Assembly: GCF_003315205.1 (NCBI RefSeq)
Contig: NZ_QNRR01000002.1
Coordinates: 466,881 to 530,880, forward strand
Origin: Roseimicrobium gellanilyticum
Lineage (GTDB): Bacteria > Verrucomicrobiota > Verrucomicrobiia > Verrucomicrobiales > Verrucomicrobiaceae
Reading direction: 5' to 3'
DNA length: 64,000 nucleotides
Below the pieces are notes generated by a model. It had not been told where the DNA came from and did no database searches. It saw only the letters and a program-made list of their open reading frames with translations. Every line of letters begins with the position of its first letter. Position 1 is the first letter of the stretch. Below are positions 26,701 through 36,100 of the stretch, piece after piece. The position numbers were made by a program, and so were the translations under genes.

Positions 26701-29595
26701 GGGAGGTGAGGTCTTCTCAATGGCTCCATAGAAGGTGGTCTCCCACGGCGAGACGAGTTTTGTGGGGGGGCGCCTTAATACGTCTGGCACCTCCTGCTTT
26801 GCTGCGGCGACACGGAGGAACTCCGCAATCGCGCCGGCATTGTCCATGTTCTGAAACAGGGCGATGCCCCGCAGATATCTCAGCCGGTAGTCCTCGGAAT
26901 GCTTGTCCACCAGCGGTGTGAGAAATGCGATTGCCTTGTCCCAATGTTCGCGTGCCATCATCGCATCGACGAGGCGCAGCGCATCCTTGGGTTCGATGTC
27001 CTTTCCGCCCATGAGATCTCCCAGCAAGCGGAAGCCCAGTTCGTCATCGCCTGCGCGCAGGTGCGCCATCGCGATGGCCTGCTTTGTCCTCCAACCGGTA
27101 TCGAGTGCCGCAGCTTTCTCCAGGGTTTGCAAGGACTGCTTGAAGTCACCGGTATCCTCCTCCACTCGCGCGATCTGATGCAGGAGATCAATATCCTTGG
27201 GACGAAGGCGTGCCGCTTCCAGCAGACAGCGGCGTTGCTCGGCCTGGTCGGAGGAGACCTTCGCAATCTCCGCGAGCGCCAGCCAGGGCGTTGCGTCTTC
27301 GCGGTTGTTGCGTTGACGTTCGCGGAAGGACTCGGTCACCTGCTTGAGCGTGTTTCGTGAACTGGCTGCCTGCGCCAGTGCACCCACCCAGCGAATCTTG
27401 TCCTCCAGAGATTCGGCCTTCTCCACGAGACGCATGAAGATTCGCTCTGCATCGCCAAACTGACCTGCCTCGGAATACGCACTGGCCAGAGCAGCGGCGA
27501 CATTGTCGTCGTCTTCAAACTTCCGCGATGCTGCGCGCAAGATCTTGATGGCGTCCTGCTGGCGGCTCAGTGCCGTGAGCAATGTCGCTTCTGTGAGCCA
27601 TGGCTGGACTGCACCTGGAGACAGGGTTTTCCATTCTGTGGCTACCTTCAGGGCCGCCTCCGGCTCACCCGAGCGCTCCTTCAGATCGACCAGCCTCTGC
27701 AGATGTTGGGAAGTGCGACCCTCTGGCATCGCGATGAGCTTCTCCATCTCCTGGGATGCACGTGGCCAGTCCTGTCGTGTTTCGATCAATCCCACGAGCC
27801 GTGTTTGGGCGAGCAGGGCATGTTCCGTTCCGGCCTCGCGCAGGGTGCGCTCGGCCGATTCCTTTTCTCCCATCTCCTCCAGCAAGGTGGCGAGCAGGCA
27901 ACGCTCCGCGATGCTCATGCTCTGCTGGCCCTGTAGAGACTTCGCAGTGGTGGAGATCTCCTGCGCGCCCTCCAGCACTTGCACGGCCTGACGGATGGCA
28001 TCCTCCAGCATGCCGGAATCCAGGGTGAGCCTCACACGCTCCACTGCCAGGGGAGCAACAGTCTTCTGCTCCTTCACAGTGATGGCCGCCGTCAGCAGTG
28101 GGGCGAGATAGCGCGGATCCTTGCCAAATTCACTCATGCGAGAACGCAGCACTTCATAGGCGGTCTTGGCCTCCAGCCTCGCGAGCAGAGCCTGGGCGAC
28201 GGCAAGGACCTGTTCCTGATCCCCTTTGGCCGCGAGATCCATCCAGATGGTGAGGGCTTGTTCTTTCTCTCCGATGCGGTGCAGGAAATGCGCCTGGGCC
28301 TCCTTGGCGCTGACACTGTCCGGATGCTTGACGACCAGCTTCTCAAAAGCGGTCCTCGCATCATCCTTGCGACCCCACGCTTCGAGCTGCATCGCCACAC
28401 GCAGGTAGTCATATTCACCCGAGCCTGGCGCGGCGAGATACGCATCCAGCGAAGTGCTCGCCGCTTTGGGGTCACCTGCGTGCTGCTGCTGTGCGGCGAG
28501 ACGTAGGTGCAATTCCTTGTCCCCGGGATTTTGCTCCAGCAGCAGTTTGGTTTGCGGAATGGCCTCTGTGAAATTTCCAAAGCGCTCCAGCAGATCGAGG
28601 TAACCCTCTCGCAGATCACGACGGCCCGGAGTGCGTGACAGCAGATCCTTGTAGATGGTGAATGCCTGATCCTTGAGCCCTGTCTCGGCAGATACGCGAG
28701 CGAGGTGACGCTTGATGGCGACCCGCTGATCTTCCTGCTTCGCGAGCTTGTCCAGATGACCCGCGAGGCCGCTGAGGTTGTCCTCGCGACGGAAGATCTG
28801 ATCGGTCTGCGCAAGGGCTTCCCCTTCGATCCAGGTGTTGTGCCCGGACTGGCGGATCACTTCTGCGAGCTGCTCCAGCGCTTCTGCCTTCATGCCGGCT
28901 CGGAGGTAGATGTCTGCCAGCCGCATGCGACGATTGACCCTGGCATAGGCGTCCTTCGTCTTCTCGATCAGCGACTCCATCAGCGCCACCGCCTCGGTGT
29001 AGAGCCCTTCATCGAGCTGCACATCGACGACCTCTTCCGCAAGGTCCTCATCATCCGCGTGCGCTTCCAGCAGCTTCCGCCACGCTGTGAGGGCATCTTC
29101 GGGTTTGCCCGTGCGCAGCAGCACACGCCCGCGTTGCTTCTCAATCTCCACCGCGAGGGCGCCATCCGGCTTTTGCTGGAGTGCTTTGTCCAGGCTCTCC
29201 AGGGCCTGGCTGAAGTCCAGCATGCGCACCTGCAGCCGGGCCAGCTCCTGCCACGCAAGGGGATTGGCGGGCTCGAGTGCGAGACCTTTCTTGAAGGCAG
29301 CAACAGCGGCGGCTTCATCACCCCGACGGGTTTCGAAGAGGGCGAGCAGCAAATGGTCGCCGCTCTTCGCCTCAGGTTTTGCGGCCTCCGCCCTGAGGTG
29401 TTCCGCCAGCGCATCCGGAGTGGACTCCTCATACCATGCGTCCAGAAATCGCTCGAAGACCACGCCGAACTGGGGCCGCTGCCGGAGCATGTCCAGATAG
29501 CGCCTGGCTTTCTCGGGTGGCTCGGCCTGGGTGGCGGGGGCGGCGGCGAGCATCAAAAACGCAAGCGCGAGCGTGAGGTGAATTCCCTGATTCAT
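20734..29595 (-). CDS. very large secreted TPR-repeat protein
   Basis: A protein of about 2,953 aa starting at the Met of MNQGIHLTLALAFLMLAAAPATQA, a clear signal peptide cleaved near ATQA. The frame has 19 more codons upstream, which would bury the signal, so the start is set at 29595. The N-terminal 900 residues contain many tetratricopeptide units (for example LLLALFETRRGDEAAAVAAFKKGLALEPANPLAWQELARLQ), and similar helical repeats recur to the end (DALAAFDLAISQASADYATSAAFICRKAELLRRLKRDEEAAADLLAL). No enzymatic domain is visible. Such proteins usually act as periplasmic or cell-surface scaffolds. It is monocistronic and divergent from the MFS gene. The precise role is unknown. Confidence 0.85.
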   Translation of the reverse strand: MNQGIHLTLALAFLMLAAAPATQAEPPEKARRYLDMLRQRPQFGVVFERFLDAWYEESTPDALAEHLRAEAAKPEAKSGDHLLLALFETRRGDEAAAVAAFKKGLALEPANPLAWQELARLQVRMLDFSQALESLDKALQQKPDGALAVEIEKQRGRVLLRTGKPEDALTAWRKLLEAHADDEDLAEEVVDVQLDEGLYTEAVALMESLIEKTKDAYARVNRRMRLADIYLRAGMKAEALEQLAEVIRQSGHNTWIEGEALAQTDQIFRREDNLSGLAGHLDKLAKQEDQRVAIKRHLARVSAETGLKDQAFTIYKDLLSRTPGRRDLREGYLDLLERFGNFTEAIPQTKLLLEQNPGDKELHLRLAAQQQHAGDPKAASTSLDAYLAAPGSGEYDYLRVAMQLEAWGRKDDARTAFEKLVVKHPDSVSAKEAQAHFLHRIGEKEQALTIWMDLAAKGDQEQVLAVAQALLARLEAKTAYEVLRSRMSEFGKDPRYLAPLLTAAITVKEQKTVAPLAVERVRLTLDSGMLEDAIRQAVQVLEGAQEISTTAKSLQGQQSMSIAERCLLATLLEEMGEKESAERTLREAGTEHALLAQTRLVGLIETRQDWPRASQEMEKLIAMPEGRTSQHLQRLVDLKERSGEPEAALKVATEWKTLSPGAVQPWLTEATLLTALSRQQDAIKILRAASRKFEDDDNVAAALASAYSEAGQFGDAERIFMRLVEKAESLEDKIRWVGALAQAASSRNTLKQVTESFRERQRNNREDATPWLALAEIAKVSSDQAEQRRCLLEAARLRPKDIDLLHQIARVEEDTGDFKQSLQTLEKAAALDTGWRTKQAIAMAHLRAGDDELGFRLLGDLMGGKDIEPKDALRLVDAMMAREHWDKAIAFLTPLVDKHSEDYRLRYLRGIALFQNMDNAGAIAEFLRVAAAKQEVPDVLRRPPTKLVSPWETTFYGAIEKTSPPGAVSVYRMTRNLYEATQYRMRAQYSGMMGSGVRVPGDVESARTYALANLMLLNAEEAPEGKARIASALEAAGIEHVAVLMSFEPSPQAAWNMTVSEDALRAHPADTLLHMFWVDFNNGNNNQSLPIELCQRAFDLLQEKYPLPAFRAAAAAVRTAPEAGLPMLEKALASLEGKQDPTSNVVTELSQMLGGGQNATQSPPKLEAPEAVQKKMLAVMVNNILKSPAPKPNSYDFSILYASNACRAQGAWEAYVTLWNHHLKVLRSVDPTAQKQLMAWSYGGGQNQKPLLRPLLFPSSDTLPGLFIKMMHYSDPFNPHVDSYARSGPEDDYTGIVPFLDRVEDPSMRLALSYKASQTKRLEEDLKAHASREDASPNDLLMAASYAGTTDNLESAATYLLRMQSFPMDAVRRAEVDAALVHAVTNLKEKPPQLLEAGQQAARRLRSAKLDARQREDLAEAFATLGLKEEAEQWRRLATLTPAPAQQRSYGGSYSSQSSPSRLDTAIAKGNHTEAVKIALSELKNIKSQYWDDSSGYAVQEGSQLVKKLTFPDARVKLIAAMDPGEDAPVTRREEFAALLELVEEKERARKIYEEILQKNANAHTVRIRLLAITAHGDPDKAGSLLLDIPLKAFNQSLDGTLLSLCNEDELPPAGRIAIFNALSAVLEQHAGDDAVKRLRSELDWIQELPPLLGRRTYGGGKTLPYMFDRDPYADKRYSYVKPDAPELKQRRDALNRLCKAMMLHPRLAASGFSWYAALALSENGNAEELATLATSLVEKSKAHHASGVPLTPLAPRRYSFYEEYTAVWHPHPVEFLIWHAWKNGRTDSINSEILPMAQQIVDRSQLNFLKTQARMWTCEPAEFATAAESVVRAANVAMGGSHRQTEYAVWLTDRWKERKIPGPVLDKSILSFAKASSGYNEGNYIRLYLKTRQQLAPEADTGEFLKQLLATMLGPQQNRWQGRMLSFANVRYGRGGSYNDRDAYNAGMILSALAEHTETKGIAVQAGILTGLINHAEWVRSTLGQRIGEVGKDAKLAMDFLEKAEFLGEAPQMRVVNDERIVHEIFLAARQNTEVRKAMTDALKSKPRSFGVELAETMLQQNQDAALSAFLKRRKADLATIPPDRIAGLASLIRANMPAAKNLATLDVVLKDALQPIFAAELAEQKTLLDKWMTAKRMQDLQLDDNRYEDALVKKFVELSESDPPKAIEYFNHACKLMETKESTMQWTTSTASNGWTLRSNMLAEAMKTAPKMRMLGLSMRLYHEDTSGNLTMNGWSHDAKWGQPIQEAWKNAGGLHNNEAGLQGMLTALQKELGDTPHTFLPLAFYDFFNRLPLSLRIEALRWAEKPTGDPSLAPLAKELALAGRFFLATENGARSNPEMQKALAELGGVEPVWQHEAARLRDEKLHPRARLAVAHHLCYRAPEAVPADVASVGAKLALEAQQKLQCMHGYQYGWLLKAWCRLPATDEWKNEAQEHWAAWKRRNDRKVQSRTLRYEPHEWPIVNMLRVAAHAGNEAWMAELQVKHSYHFQDDPSGIAILAGEGRLKEALDWTRAGWSNILLAPENGMYWNAATAQAVTQLRTFDAEPDIRFLCEVILSNLPDPIKPEQASIPNFADRRKRMVELAKRMKDITFSTPELKRTCAEEFAQYYYCYEPLATILDEVAEKVDIPALAKSQNSNECLRRLRPVVASVSRKIWNGDAKPAIAAYDKALSTPDTLHEYYRRSAVKHSVGDVLKLVPSKWSSQEKPDRSALLALVDHILAKTPDTMFEEHVANAITLKILIHHLDGHPEAIAEWRKTLTVDRTQKMKTYLSRYFRMWTFFDTMNLDAKFRMKPEERAALIGALLKDEWIGTRYPDTGTNIANLISTLTKDKALKPEDIPVTWKVIAEAYPRKGRTASEAADVLAQRGMLSDALAAFDLAISQASADYATSAAFICRKAELLRRLKRDEEAAADLLALDEKKMGPGGKAQRAALLKSMENEAKPGQNSSQ

Positions 29596-29749
29596 GGCGG
29601 CAAATCTTACCCGGAGTGTGTTGTCAGCAGCAAGCGCGATTCTGACGCGCATGGATTAACTTTTGTTCACGCGCAAGGCCATGCGGCGTCGTCATTCCCG
29701 TGCAAGACGTTTGCGTGGAGGGAAATTTGGAAGATTTTCCCGGCTCCCC

Positions 29750-30994
29750 ATGTCACCAGCCACGCCCTCCGCCATCATGTTTCGCAATGAGATGTGGAGG
29801 TCTGCCCCGGCAGGGATTCTGGATACCGCCTACACCACGTTCGGCATGATCGTGGCGGTGCAGGTCTTTGCTGCGAGTGATGCTGCAAAGGCTGTCTTCC
29901 TCAGCAGTCCACGGGCGGGGATGATTGCGGCGATCTTTGTCGTGCCGCTGCTGCTGCGCATGCGCAGCACGGTGGCGCAGACGGCAGCGGTGACGCAACT
30001 GGTGGGCGCCGGGTGCTTTGCGCTCGCTGCTCTTTTCCCAGGTTCGGAGGTGATGTTCATCACGGGCATCAGTTTTGGATTCATCCTTTTCGCGCTGCAG
30101 ATACCGCTCATGACCCAGCTCTACCGGACCAACTATCCGCGGGAGAAGCGTGGCAGGCTCTATGCCATCACGAGCATCACGCGCTCGCTGGGTGCGGCGC
30201 TCTTCAGTTGGGCGGCAGGATGGTTGCTTGGCTGGAAGATGGACTCCTATCCGTGGCTGTTGTGGGTCTTTGCCTTGATGGCTTTTATCAGTGGCTGGCT
30301 CACCTACGGCCTGCCTGCTACGCCTTGGGAGGTACCAGAGTCGGAGGATCAGAGGCTCTGGCGTTCATGGCGGTGGGTGCGTGAGGATCGCGACTTCCGC
30401 ACACTTTTGATCTCCTGGATGATGATGGGCGTGGGCAATCTCATCGCGTACTCGCTTTTCGTCGAGTATCTGGCCAATCCCGCGCACGGCATCGCTTTGG
30501 GTGCGGAGCAGGTGGCGCTGCTCACGGGTGTGGTCCCTTTGGTGGCCCGTCTGGCATCCAGCTACCACTGGGGTGTGCTCTTCGACCATGCTCCATTCTT
30601 TGTGGTGCGCATCACGCTGAACCTCATCACGGCAGCGTCCATCCTGTGCTTTTACCTCGGGGACAATCACTGGTGGTGGGGCAGTGGGATGGCCCTCTCC
30701 GGACTTTCACTCGCGGGTGGGAATGTCGCGTGGGCACTCTTCGTCACAAAACTCGCGCCGGAGCATGCGGTGGCCGAATACATGAGTGTGCACACCTTCC
30801 TCACTGGCATTCGCGGCGTCCTTGCTCCTTTCCTCGCGTATGGCATGGTCGAGTGGTGGTCCTTCACCACCATGGCTTGGGTGTGCGCGGGCCTTGTGGT
30901 GGCCGCCAGCGGATTCATCGCCGTACGCAAGAAGGGAGAGCGCATTGGCGGACGCGAAGTGCGACCCGAGCTTTCCGATGATGAAGCTCTGTGA
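29750..30994 (+). CDS. MFS-type transporter
   Basis: About 414 aa with roughly 11-12 hydrophobic segments spread evenly (for example AAIFVVPLLLRM, VMFITGISFGFILFALQI, VWAFALM-like LLWVFALMAFISGWLTYGL, LTGVVPLVARLASS, MAWVCAGLVVAASGFIAV). The basic loop after the fourth segment (NYPREKRGRLYAITSITRS) resembles the loop motif of major facilitator proteins. The frame is open from 29663, but that extension is Arg-rich; Met 29750 (MSPATPS) or 29777 (MFRNEMW) is more likely. The substrate cannot be told. It is divergent from the TPR gene, and a lipoprotein gene starts 15 bp later on the same strand, so the two may be cotranscribed. Confidence 0.8.
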   Translation: MSPATPSAIMFRNEMWRSAPAGILDTAYTTFGMIVAVQVFAASDAAKAVFLSSPRAGMIAAIFVVPLLLRMRSTVAQTAAVTQLVGAGCFALAALFPGSEVMFITGISFGFILFALQIPLMTQLYRTNYPREKRGRLYAITSITRSLGAALFSWAAGWLLGWKMDSYPWLLWVFALMAFISGWLTYGLPATPWEVPESEDQRLWRSWRWVREDRDFRTLLISWMMMGVGNLIAYSLFVEYLANPAHGIALGAEQVALLTGVVPLVARLASSYHWGVLFDHAPFFVVRITLNLITAASILCFYLGDNHWWWGSGMALSGLSLAGGNVAWALFVTKLAPEHAVAEYMSVHTFLTGIRGVLAPFLAYGMVEWWSFTTMAWVCAGLVVAASGFIAVRKKGERIGGREVRPELSDDEAL

Positions 30995-31009
30995 TACAAC
31001 CTTTCCAGC

Positions 31010-32101
31010 ATGCTTCCCAACCCCAGAATGCTTCCCATCGTCCCTGCTATCCAGAGTCGCCCCGCTGGTGGGCAGACCGTGGGGGGGCTACTGTTCCTTT
31101 GCCTGATGCTCCTTATCTCGCCCTCCTGCAAGCCGAAGGATCCGATGGAGCAGTATGGCGCGCCACCCTCACGTGAGAAGGACGGCCGCGTGAAGGTCGC
31201 CATCTTGGCAGACACCGTTGAGATCCCCCTTCGCAACTATCAGTGTGCCCTCCTGGAGCGCCTGGCCCGCACCCGACCCGGGATGGCCGTCATGCGCTAC
31301 GGTGCGGGTGGCAGTGCCGCGGAACAGGCGCGGCAGGTCCGCGATGCCCAGGCTGAGGGGGCGAAGTTCATCGTGATCTTCCCCCTGCAGGAATCCGTGG
31401 TCGCGCCTGCCCTGCGTGGAGCCATTGCCGGTGGTGTCCAAGTGATCGCGATGTCAGCACAACTCCCGGAGGATGCCTTCACCGCGTCCATATCCTGTGA
31501 TGAGCGGCGTCTCGGAGCGATGGCCGCCGATTTTATCGTTCAAGCCCTCAGGACAAAAGCCTCCGACGAAGGCAAGCCGGTACCTGTGGGCCGTGTGGTG
31601 CAACTGCGCGGTGACGAGGGAAGCGCCTCTTCCGAGCGTGCGCTGGGATTCAGCGAGGCTCTCCAGCGAGAGCCTGGCGTGGTCCTGGTGCATGACGCTC
31701 CCGCGCAATGGAACGACAAAGATGCCGCAGCGCGCATTCAGGAAGCGCTCCGGTTACAGAAGCAATTCGATGTGGTGTACGCCCACAACGACCTCATGGC
31801 CTCCGGTGCTGCAAAACAACTGCGCGAGACCAGCGTGGAAACTCGCGAGTCCATCCTGGTCCTCGGCACCGACGCCGTACCCGGCGCTGATGGCGGAGCA
31901 AGCTTGGTGAACAAAAGTGTGCTGGACGCCACCATCTACCATCCACCTCTGGTCGATGTCGCCTGGCGGGACATTGAGCGGGTGTTGGACGATGCGAGCC
32001 AGACACTCAAAAAGCACCAGCGGGTGAAACCCATCCTCATCACCCCCTCGAATGCCGCCAACTTTGAGCGCCAGTCCCTGCCGAAGCCTCAGACCGAATA
32101 A
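31010..32101 (+). CDS. periplasmic sugar-binding-type lipoprotein
   Basis: A 363-aa protein with a lipobox (LLISPSC, Cys at about residue 40), so it is probably a lipid-anchored periplasmic protein. The mature part follows the periplasmic-binding-protein type I fold used for ribose/xylose-type ligands: VKVAILADTVEIPL, AAEQARQVRDAQAEGAKFIVIFP, AIAGGVQVIAMSAQLP, ASISCDERRLGAMAADFI, VVYAHNDLMASGAAKQL and VLGTDAVPGADGG. No ABC permease or ATPase is adjacent, so it may serve as a sensor or an orphan binding protein. The Met at 31028 is an alternative start. It is the last host gene before the tRNA. Confidence 0.82.
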   Translation: MLPNPRMLPIVPAIQSRPAGGQTVGGLLFLCLMLLISPSCKPKDPMEQYGAPPSREKDGRVKVAILADTVEIPLRNYQCALLERLARTRPGMAVMRYGAGGSAAEQARQVRDAQAEGAKFIVIFPLQESVVAPALRGAIAGGVQVIAMSAQLPEDAFTASISCDERRLGAMAADFIVQALRTKASDEGKPVPVGRVVQLRGDEGSASSERALGFSEALQREPGVVLVHDAPAQWNDKDAAARIQEALRLQKQFDVVYAHNDLMASGAAKQLRETSVETRESILVLGTDAVPGADGGASLVNKSVLDATIYHPPLVDVAWRDIERVLDDASQTLKKHQRVKPILITPSNAANFERQSLPKPQTE

Positions 32102-32232
32102 AGTACGGACCATGGAGTCCGTGGCGGGGGAGACGGCACAAAGTTTCAGATTTCTTGAAAAAGGGTGCCACCGAATTTGACAACTCCGCCATCCCAACTA
32201 CTATCTCAATCCCGCTGCATAACGCAGCAAAT

Positions 32233-32306
32233 GCACCCGTAGCTCAACGGATTAGAGCATCTGACTACGGATCAGAAGGTTTCAGGTTCGAATCCTGACG
32301 GGTGCG
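32233..32306 (+). tRNA. tRNA-Arg (anticodon ACG)
   Basis: A complete cloverleaf can be drawn. Acceptor stem GCACCCG pairs with CGGGTGC, the D stem is GCTC/GAGC, the anticodon stem TCTGA/TCAGA encloses loop CTACGGA with anticodon ACG, and the T stem TCAGG/CCTGA encloses TTCGAAT. G is the discriminator base, and CCA is not encoded. Its 3' half is the attachment site of the genomic island. Confidence 0.95.
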
Positions 32307-32309
32307 CTT
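32263..32309 (+). repeat. attL: 47-bp tRNA 3'-end repeat at the left island boundary
   Basis: From the anticodon loop to three bases past the tRNA (GACTACGGATCAGAAGG to GGGTGCGCTT) the sequence is identical to 60052-60098. The tRNA stays intact at this end, as expected for tyrosine-recombinase elements that restore the gene on insertion. Confidence 0.9.
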
Positions 32310-32627
32310 CCTCTCAGCAAGTTACGCTGATTACGCTCGAAAACTTGGGTCGGCTGTTGTGCATTCTGAGAGCCGATTCGCCATTGGAATTCTTGGGCCG
32401 TGTCTTCCACCAGTTTCCCGAAATCGGCGGGAAAATCGAAGTGCTAGCTTCAGTTGGCTGGCTCTAACGTGGCCAAGCGTGTGCATGGCTCGGGGCGTAG
32501 GGTAAACGAAGGGTACCTATTGATTTGGTCGGCTATCGGGGAGTTTTTTGCAGACGGTGCAAACTCTCACCCTTCCGAACTTCTTTACTCCATTCAGGCC
32601 TTCTCTTTATCCTGCGAGGAAACACAT
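32310..32627. other. leader between attL and the nuclease gene
   Basis: This 318-bp stretch lacks a convincing gene. It contains TGTTGTGCATT at 32355-32365, which recurs near the other island end, and should hold the promoter for the nuclease/STAND pair. The reading frame is open through the last 170 bp, but without a ribosome-binding site or family resemblance. Confidence 0.4.
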
Positions 32628-33110
32628 ATGCCCGCATTGAATCTGACATGCTGGAGTGACCTTCGCCAAGCACTTACCGACCATCTAGATCCCAGTGGCC
32701 AGCATGGCTTCGAGGGACTGATGGCAAGGCTCCTTGCCGCCGAAACGGGCAAGCCGTTCTATTTGGCTAGGTCAGGGGATCAGCCTACCGGAGACGCCTA
32801 CAGCCCTATGGCAGGCGTTTCAATTCAGGCGAAACTCTACAAAAAATCCAAGGTCGCCGGAAGCGCGGTGGAAGCGGACATTCAGCGTGTTCTTAGAGAA
32901 TGTCCTCTGACCGACGTCTACATTCTCGCAACCACCAAGGCAGACAGCCAGCTCAAACTGAGACTTGAGAAGCTGACTGAAGAAACCGGCGTGGACTTGC
33001 TGCTGTTGGTATTGGACGGCACGATGATCCCTTTGGGTGCTCTGTGTGTAAAACATTGGGGTATTCTCAAGCAGTTCTTACCAGAGCTGATGGCTTCCGC
33101 AGATGAATGA
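32628..33110 (+). CDS. Mrr-like PD-(D/E)XK nuclease of a STAND defence module
   Basis: A 160-aa protein. Residues 27-36 (GFEGLMARLL) match the helix with an acidic residue that starts Mrr-type restriction-endonuclease folds. D56 (TGDAYSP) and Q67-A-K69 (VSIQAKLYKK) supply the D...QxK catalytic signature, and a beta strand VYILATTK follows. The start is Met 32628, preceded by GAGGA at a proper distance; an in-frame start at 32454 lacks this. It ends 6 bp before the STAND NTPase gene, so the two are an operon. In Avs2-Avs4 antiphage proteins a nuclease domain of this class is fused to the STAND NTPase, whereas here it is a separate polypeptide. Probable role: DNA cleavage after NTPase activation. 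This has not been shown. Confidence 0.75.
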   Translation: MPALNLTCWSDLRQALTDHLDPSGQHGFEGLMARLLAAETGKPFYLARSGDQPTGDAYSPMAGVSIQAKLYKKSKVAGSAVEADIQRVLRECPLTDVYILATTKADSQLKLRLEKLTEETGVDLLLLVLDGTMIPLGALCVKHWGILKQFLPELMASADE

Positions 33111-33116
33111 GCTGCG

Positions 33117-36100
33117 GTGCAGATGGAGACGCCTAATTACGCTGAAGCTCTGAATCAGTTCCACGCGGAACTTTCTGGGATAGCCAGTAGGGCTGTGGCT
33201 AGTGAGAAAGCGTCAGCGAAGCTACAAGCGCGACTCCACGGTGGCGTGCTTGGCAGCCATTTCCACAATCAGATCGACATTTCCAATGCTGTACCAAGAC
33301 CGCGACTGCGAAGTGCGATAAAAGAATGGTGGGATCAGGAAAAAATTGGAGTCGCCGTGCTTCAAGGAGAAGAAGGTGCGGGAAAAACATGGGTTGCCGC
33401 AGACTTCGCTGGCAATCTAGCGGGTGATCTCCCAGTTGTGTTTTGGCTTGATAGCCTCGCATGGCGTCAAGCTGCGAACATAGAGGAAGTTGTCCACATG
33501 GCGGCCGAAAGCCTATTCATGCCTGGCGATCGCCGCATTCACAGCGTGGCGAAGAAAGTCTTCCAGCGCTGGCATGATGCGGTACTGCTAATCTTGGATG
33601 GTGCCAATGAACGGGGCGCTTGGAAAGCGGCCGAGGGATTGCTTTACGATTACCACCAGCACGGCCCAGAGCTCCGCTCGAAGTTGCGGCTTCTCTTCAC
33701 GTCCCGACCGCTGCTGCATCGCCCCGGCGCGGGTGGAAAGTTCTGGGGCAACTCCGAAATCATCGACGTCGAACCATTTGATGAAACGGAGTTCGCCGCT
33801 GCATTGGCAACATTTGCTCCGGACCTCGCTCCCGAAGCTCTATCGGAGGGGATCCGGAAGCTGGCAAGCGTGCCGCGCTATTTTCAGCTATGCTTGAGAT
33901 TGCGTGACAGACTCTCGTCGCTTTCCCACCTCACGCGCGACGTGCTCTTGCTCGCTGAGCTAGAGGCTAAGCTCGAAAGGCGCGATCCGCAATGGATCGA
34001 CTTACATGAGGAGCTGGGCAGCACTCCGTCGGAGATTCTTTCACACCTGGCGAAGCGGATTGGCTGGCCCGAAAAGGAAACAAAATCGATAGCAACCGCC
34101 GAATTGCGACAGCATTTGCCTGGTTTGGACAAGGCACGAGCTGATCTTTGTGAACAACGGATCTTTGTGACAGCGGACTGGAGTGAAACCGTTCTGAATA
34201 GCGATCACTTAGTTTTGGGCTGGGCATTGGTCATCCAGCGAGTTACTGAACTTCAAGGGACGGACCGTAATTCGGATCAATTGTGTGAACATGTCCAACA
34301 AATGCTTGAACCTGCAGCATCGAACGACCACAAGGCGCGTGCTGTCCACCTCGCTCTACTGCTTACGTTCTTGCAACCTCGCTTCACCTGCATTCAAGCA
34401 AGGACCGCGCTGTTTCGGCTATGGGCTTTGCATCACAACAACTCTTTGAACGTCGAATCACTGGATTTCTTTGTCAGCAATGACCTCCATTCGTACATCG
34501 ATGCGGTAGAGGCATTTTTTCGTGAGCATCTGCCCGGTAAATTTGAGACGCTCCTCATCACTCCTCTGGCGACACGGTGGCGCATTGGCGACGATGTTAA
34601 GTCACCGCTCAAGCCTATCCTGGAGCGTTGGCTGAGATTTGTCTTCCCGGGAGACGCAACAGGTAGCAAAGACGGTAATGAAGTTCCCCCGTCGCAGCTT
34701 GTTGCAGCACAATCCCCGGAGCAGCTTCGTCTTTCCTACGCTGCGATTGGCATTATCTCGTTTCGTCCAGACACGGCGCTGCTTCCCGCGCTGATCGACT
34801 GTCACCTGTCAGAGGAGTTTTGCTACTTCGAACAAGGCACCGCCGAGTATCCGGCGAGGTTCCCAATCAAAAGTTCGACAGAGCCATTGGGGCTGCTGGC
34901 ACGCTGGCATTTAGGAGAATCAGCGTTGAAAGCACTTGCGCACCCAGCACGCGACCTCCCTGTAGAAAGTGAAGAGTGGCAGAACCTGCGCAGTTTTGCT
35001 CGGCTGTGGCGAATGGTTAAGTGGCCTACATTACTGGGCGATGCGGAAGATATCTTTGAAAATGGGAGCGACAGAGGGGATAGCGCCCTTTTTTCTGAAT
35101 TCCGGAAAGTTTTGGATCCGACCAATACCCCGAGACGGAATTTGATTGGTCTCGGCTTGGTCGGCAGGCTCGCTATGCGGCGAGACCTGCCCCTTCTCAC
35201 CTCCGATGAGATAGAGGAAGTCGTTGCCATGGCGGAAGCAGCCGGTGTCCTTCAAAATGTCGTGCCGCTCCCAAACAGTCGAGACGAACATATACTGGAT
35301 GATTTGTTCCCATACCTAGCTAGATATCGTCGCGATGTAGCGATGAAGGCGCTACGACTTCGCTGGCAAGCAGCCATTGAAGGTCCCAATCCCGACAGGA
35401 GTGTTATTGGCCTTGATGAATGCATACCTCCGACGGATCCGGACGGCGTTCTTGTCCAGGCCGCCCTCGGTCTCAGACAAGATCCTACCAATCAGAATGA
35501 CTTTTACCACGCCGCCGCGCGGTTCACCGAGTTGATTCTCTGCGACGGTTCGACCAATGATCTCCGAACTTGGCTTCGAGCCACGGAAACACTCACACTT
35601 CCACGGTTAGGGAGCTCGTACATCGGTTTGTTGCCGCTGCCGATGGCTTTCGCAGAGCTGGCCCCTGAGGGTTTTGACTCCATTGCTCGACATGAATTTG
35701 AAAGCGCCCTTGGAACCTTTGAGAACGCGCCAACTGCCAATGCTAGGAAGCTCGCGAGTCACTGGCTCCTGGTGTTTGCTTACGTTCTACGTAAGCCTTC
35801 AATCGAAGTTGGTAAATGGGCCCTTGAACTCGCAGATCGTCTAAAAGATCTTCCCGAATTCCGGTTCCCATTATTCCTCATAGCTGCACGGGCTTCAGAC
35901 GCTGAACTCCTTGAAGCTGCGATCTCTCATCCAGTATTCGTAGAGTTTCATTTCGGCTTTAATGCTCATCGATGGGGAAGCGCCTTAAAAGCCGACGAGC
36001 GGCCCAACCTGTCTTGGGAAGCCATCAGAACTTATGCATCATTTACCTCAGGCGGTTGGCTGCTTTATCATTGTCAAATGGATGAAGAGCTACGCACCTG

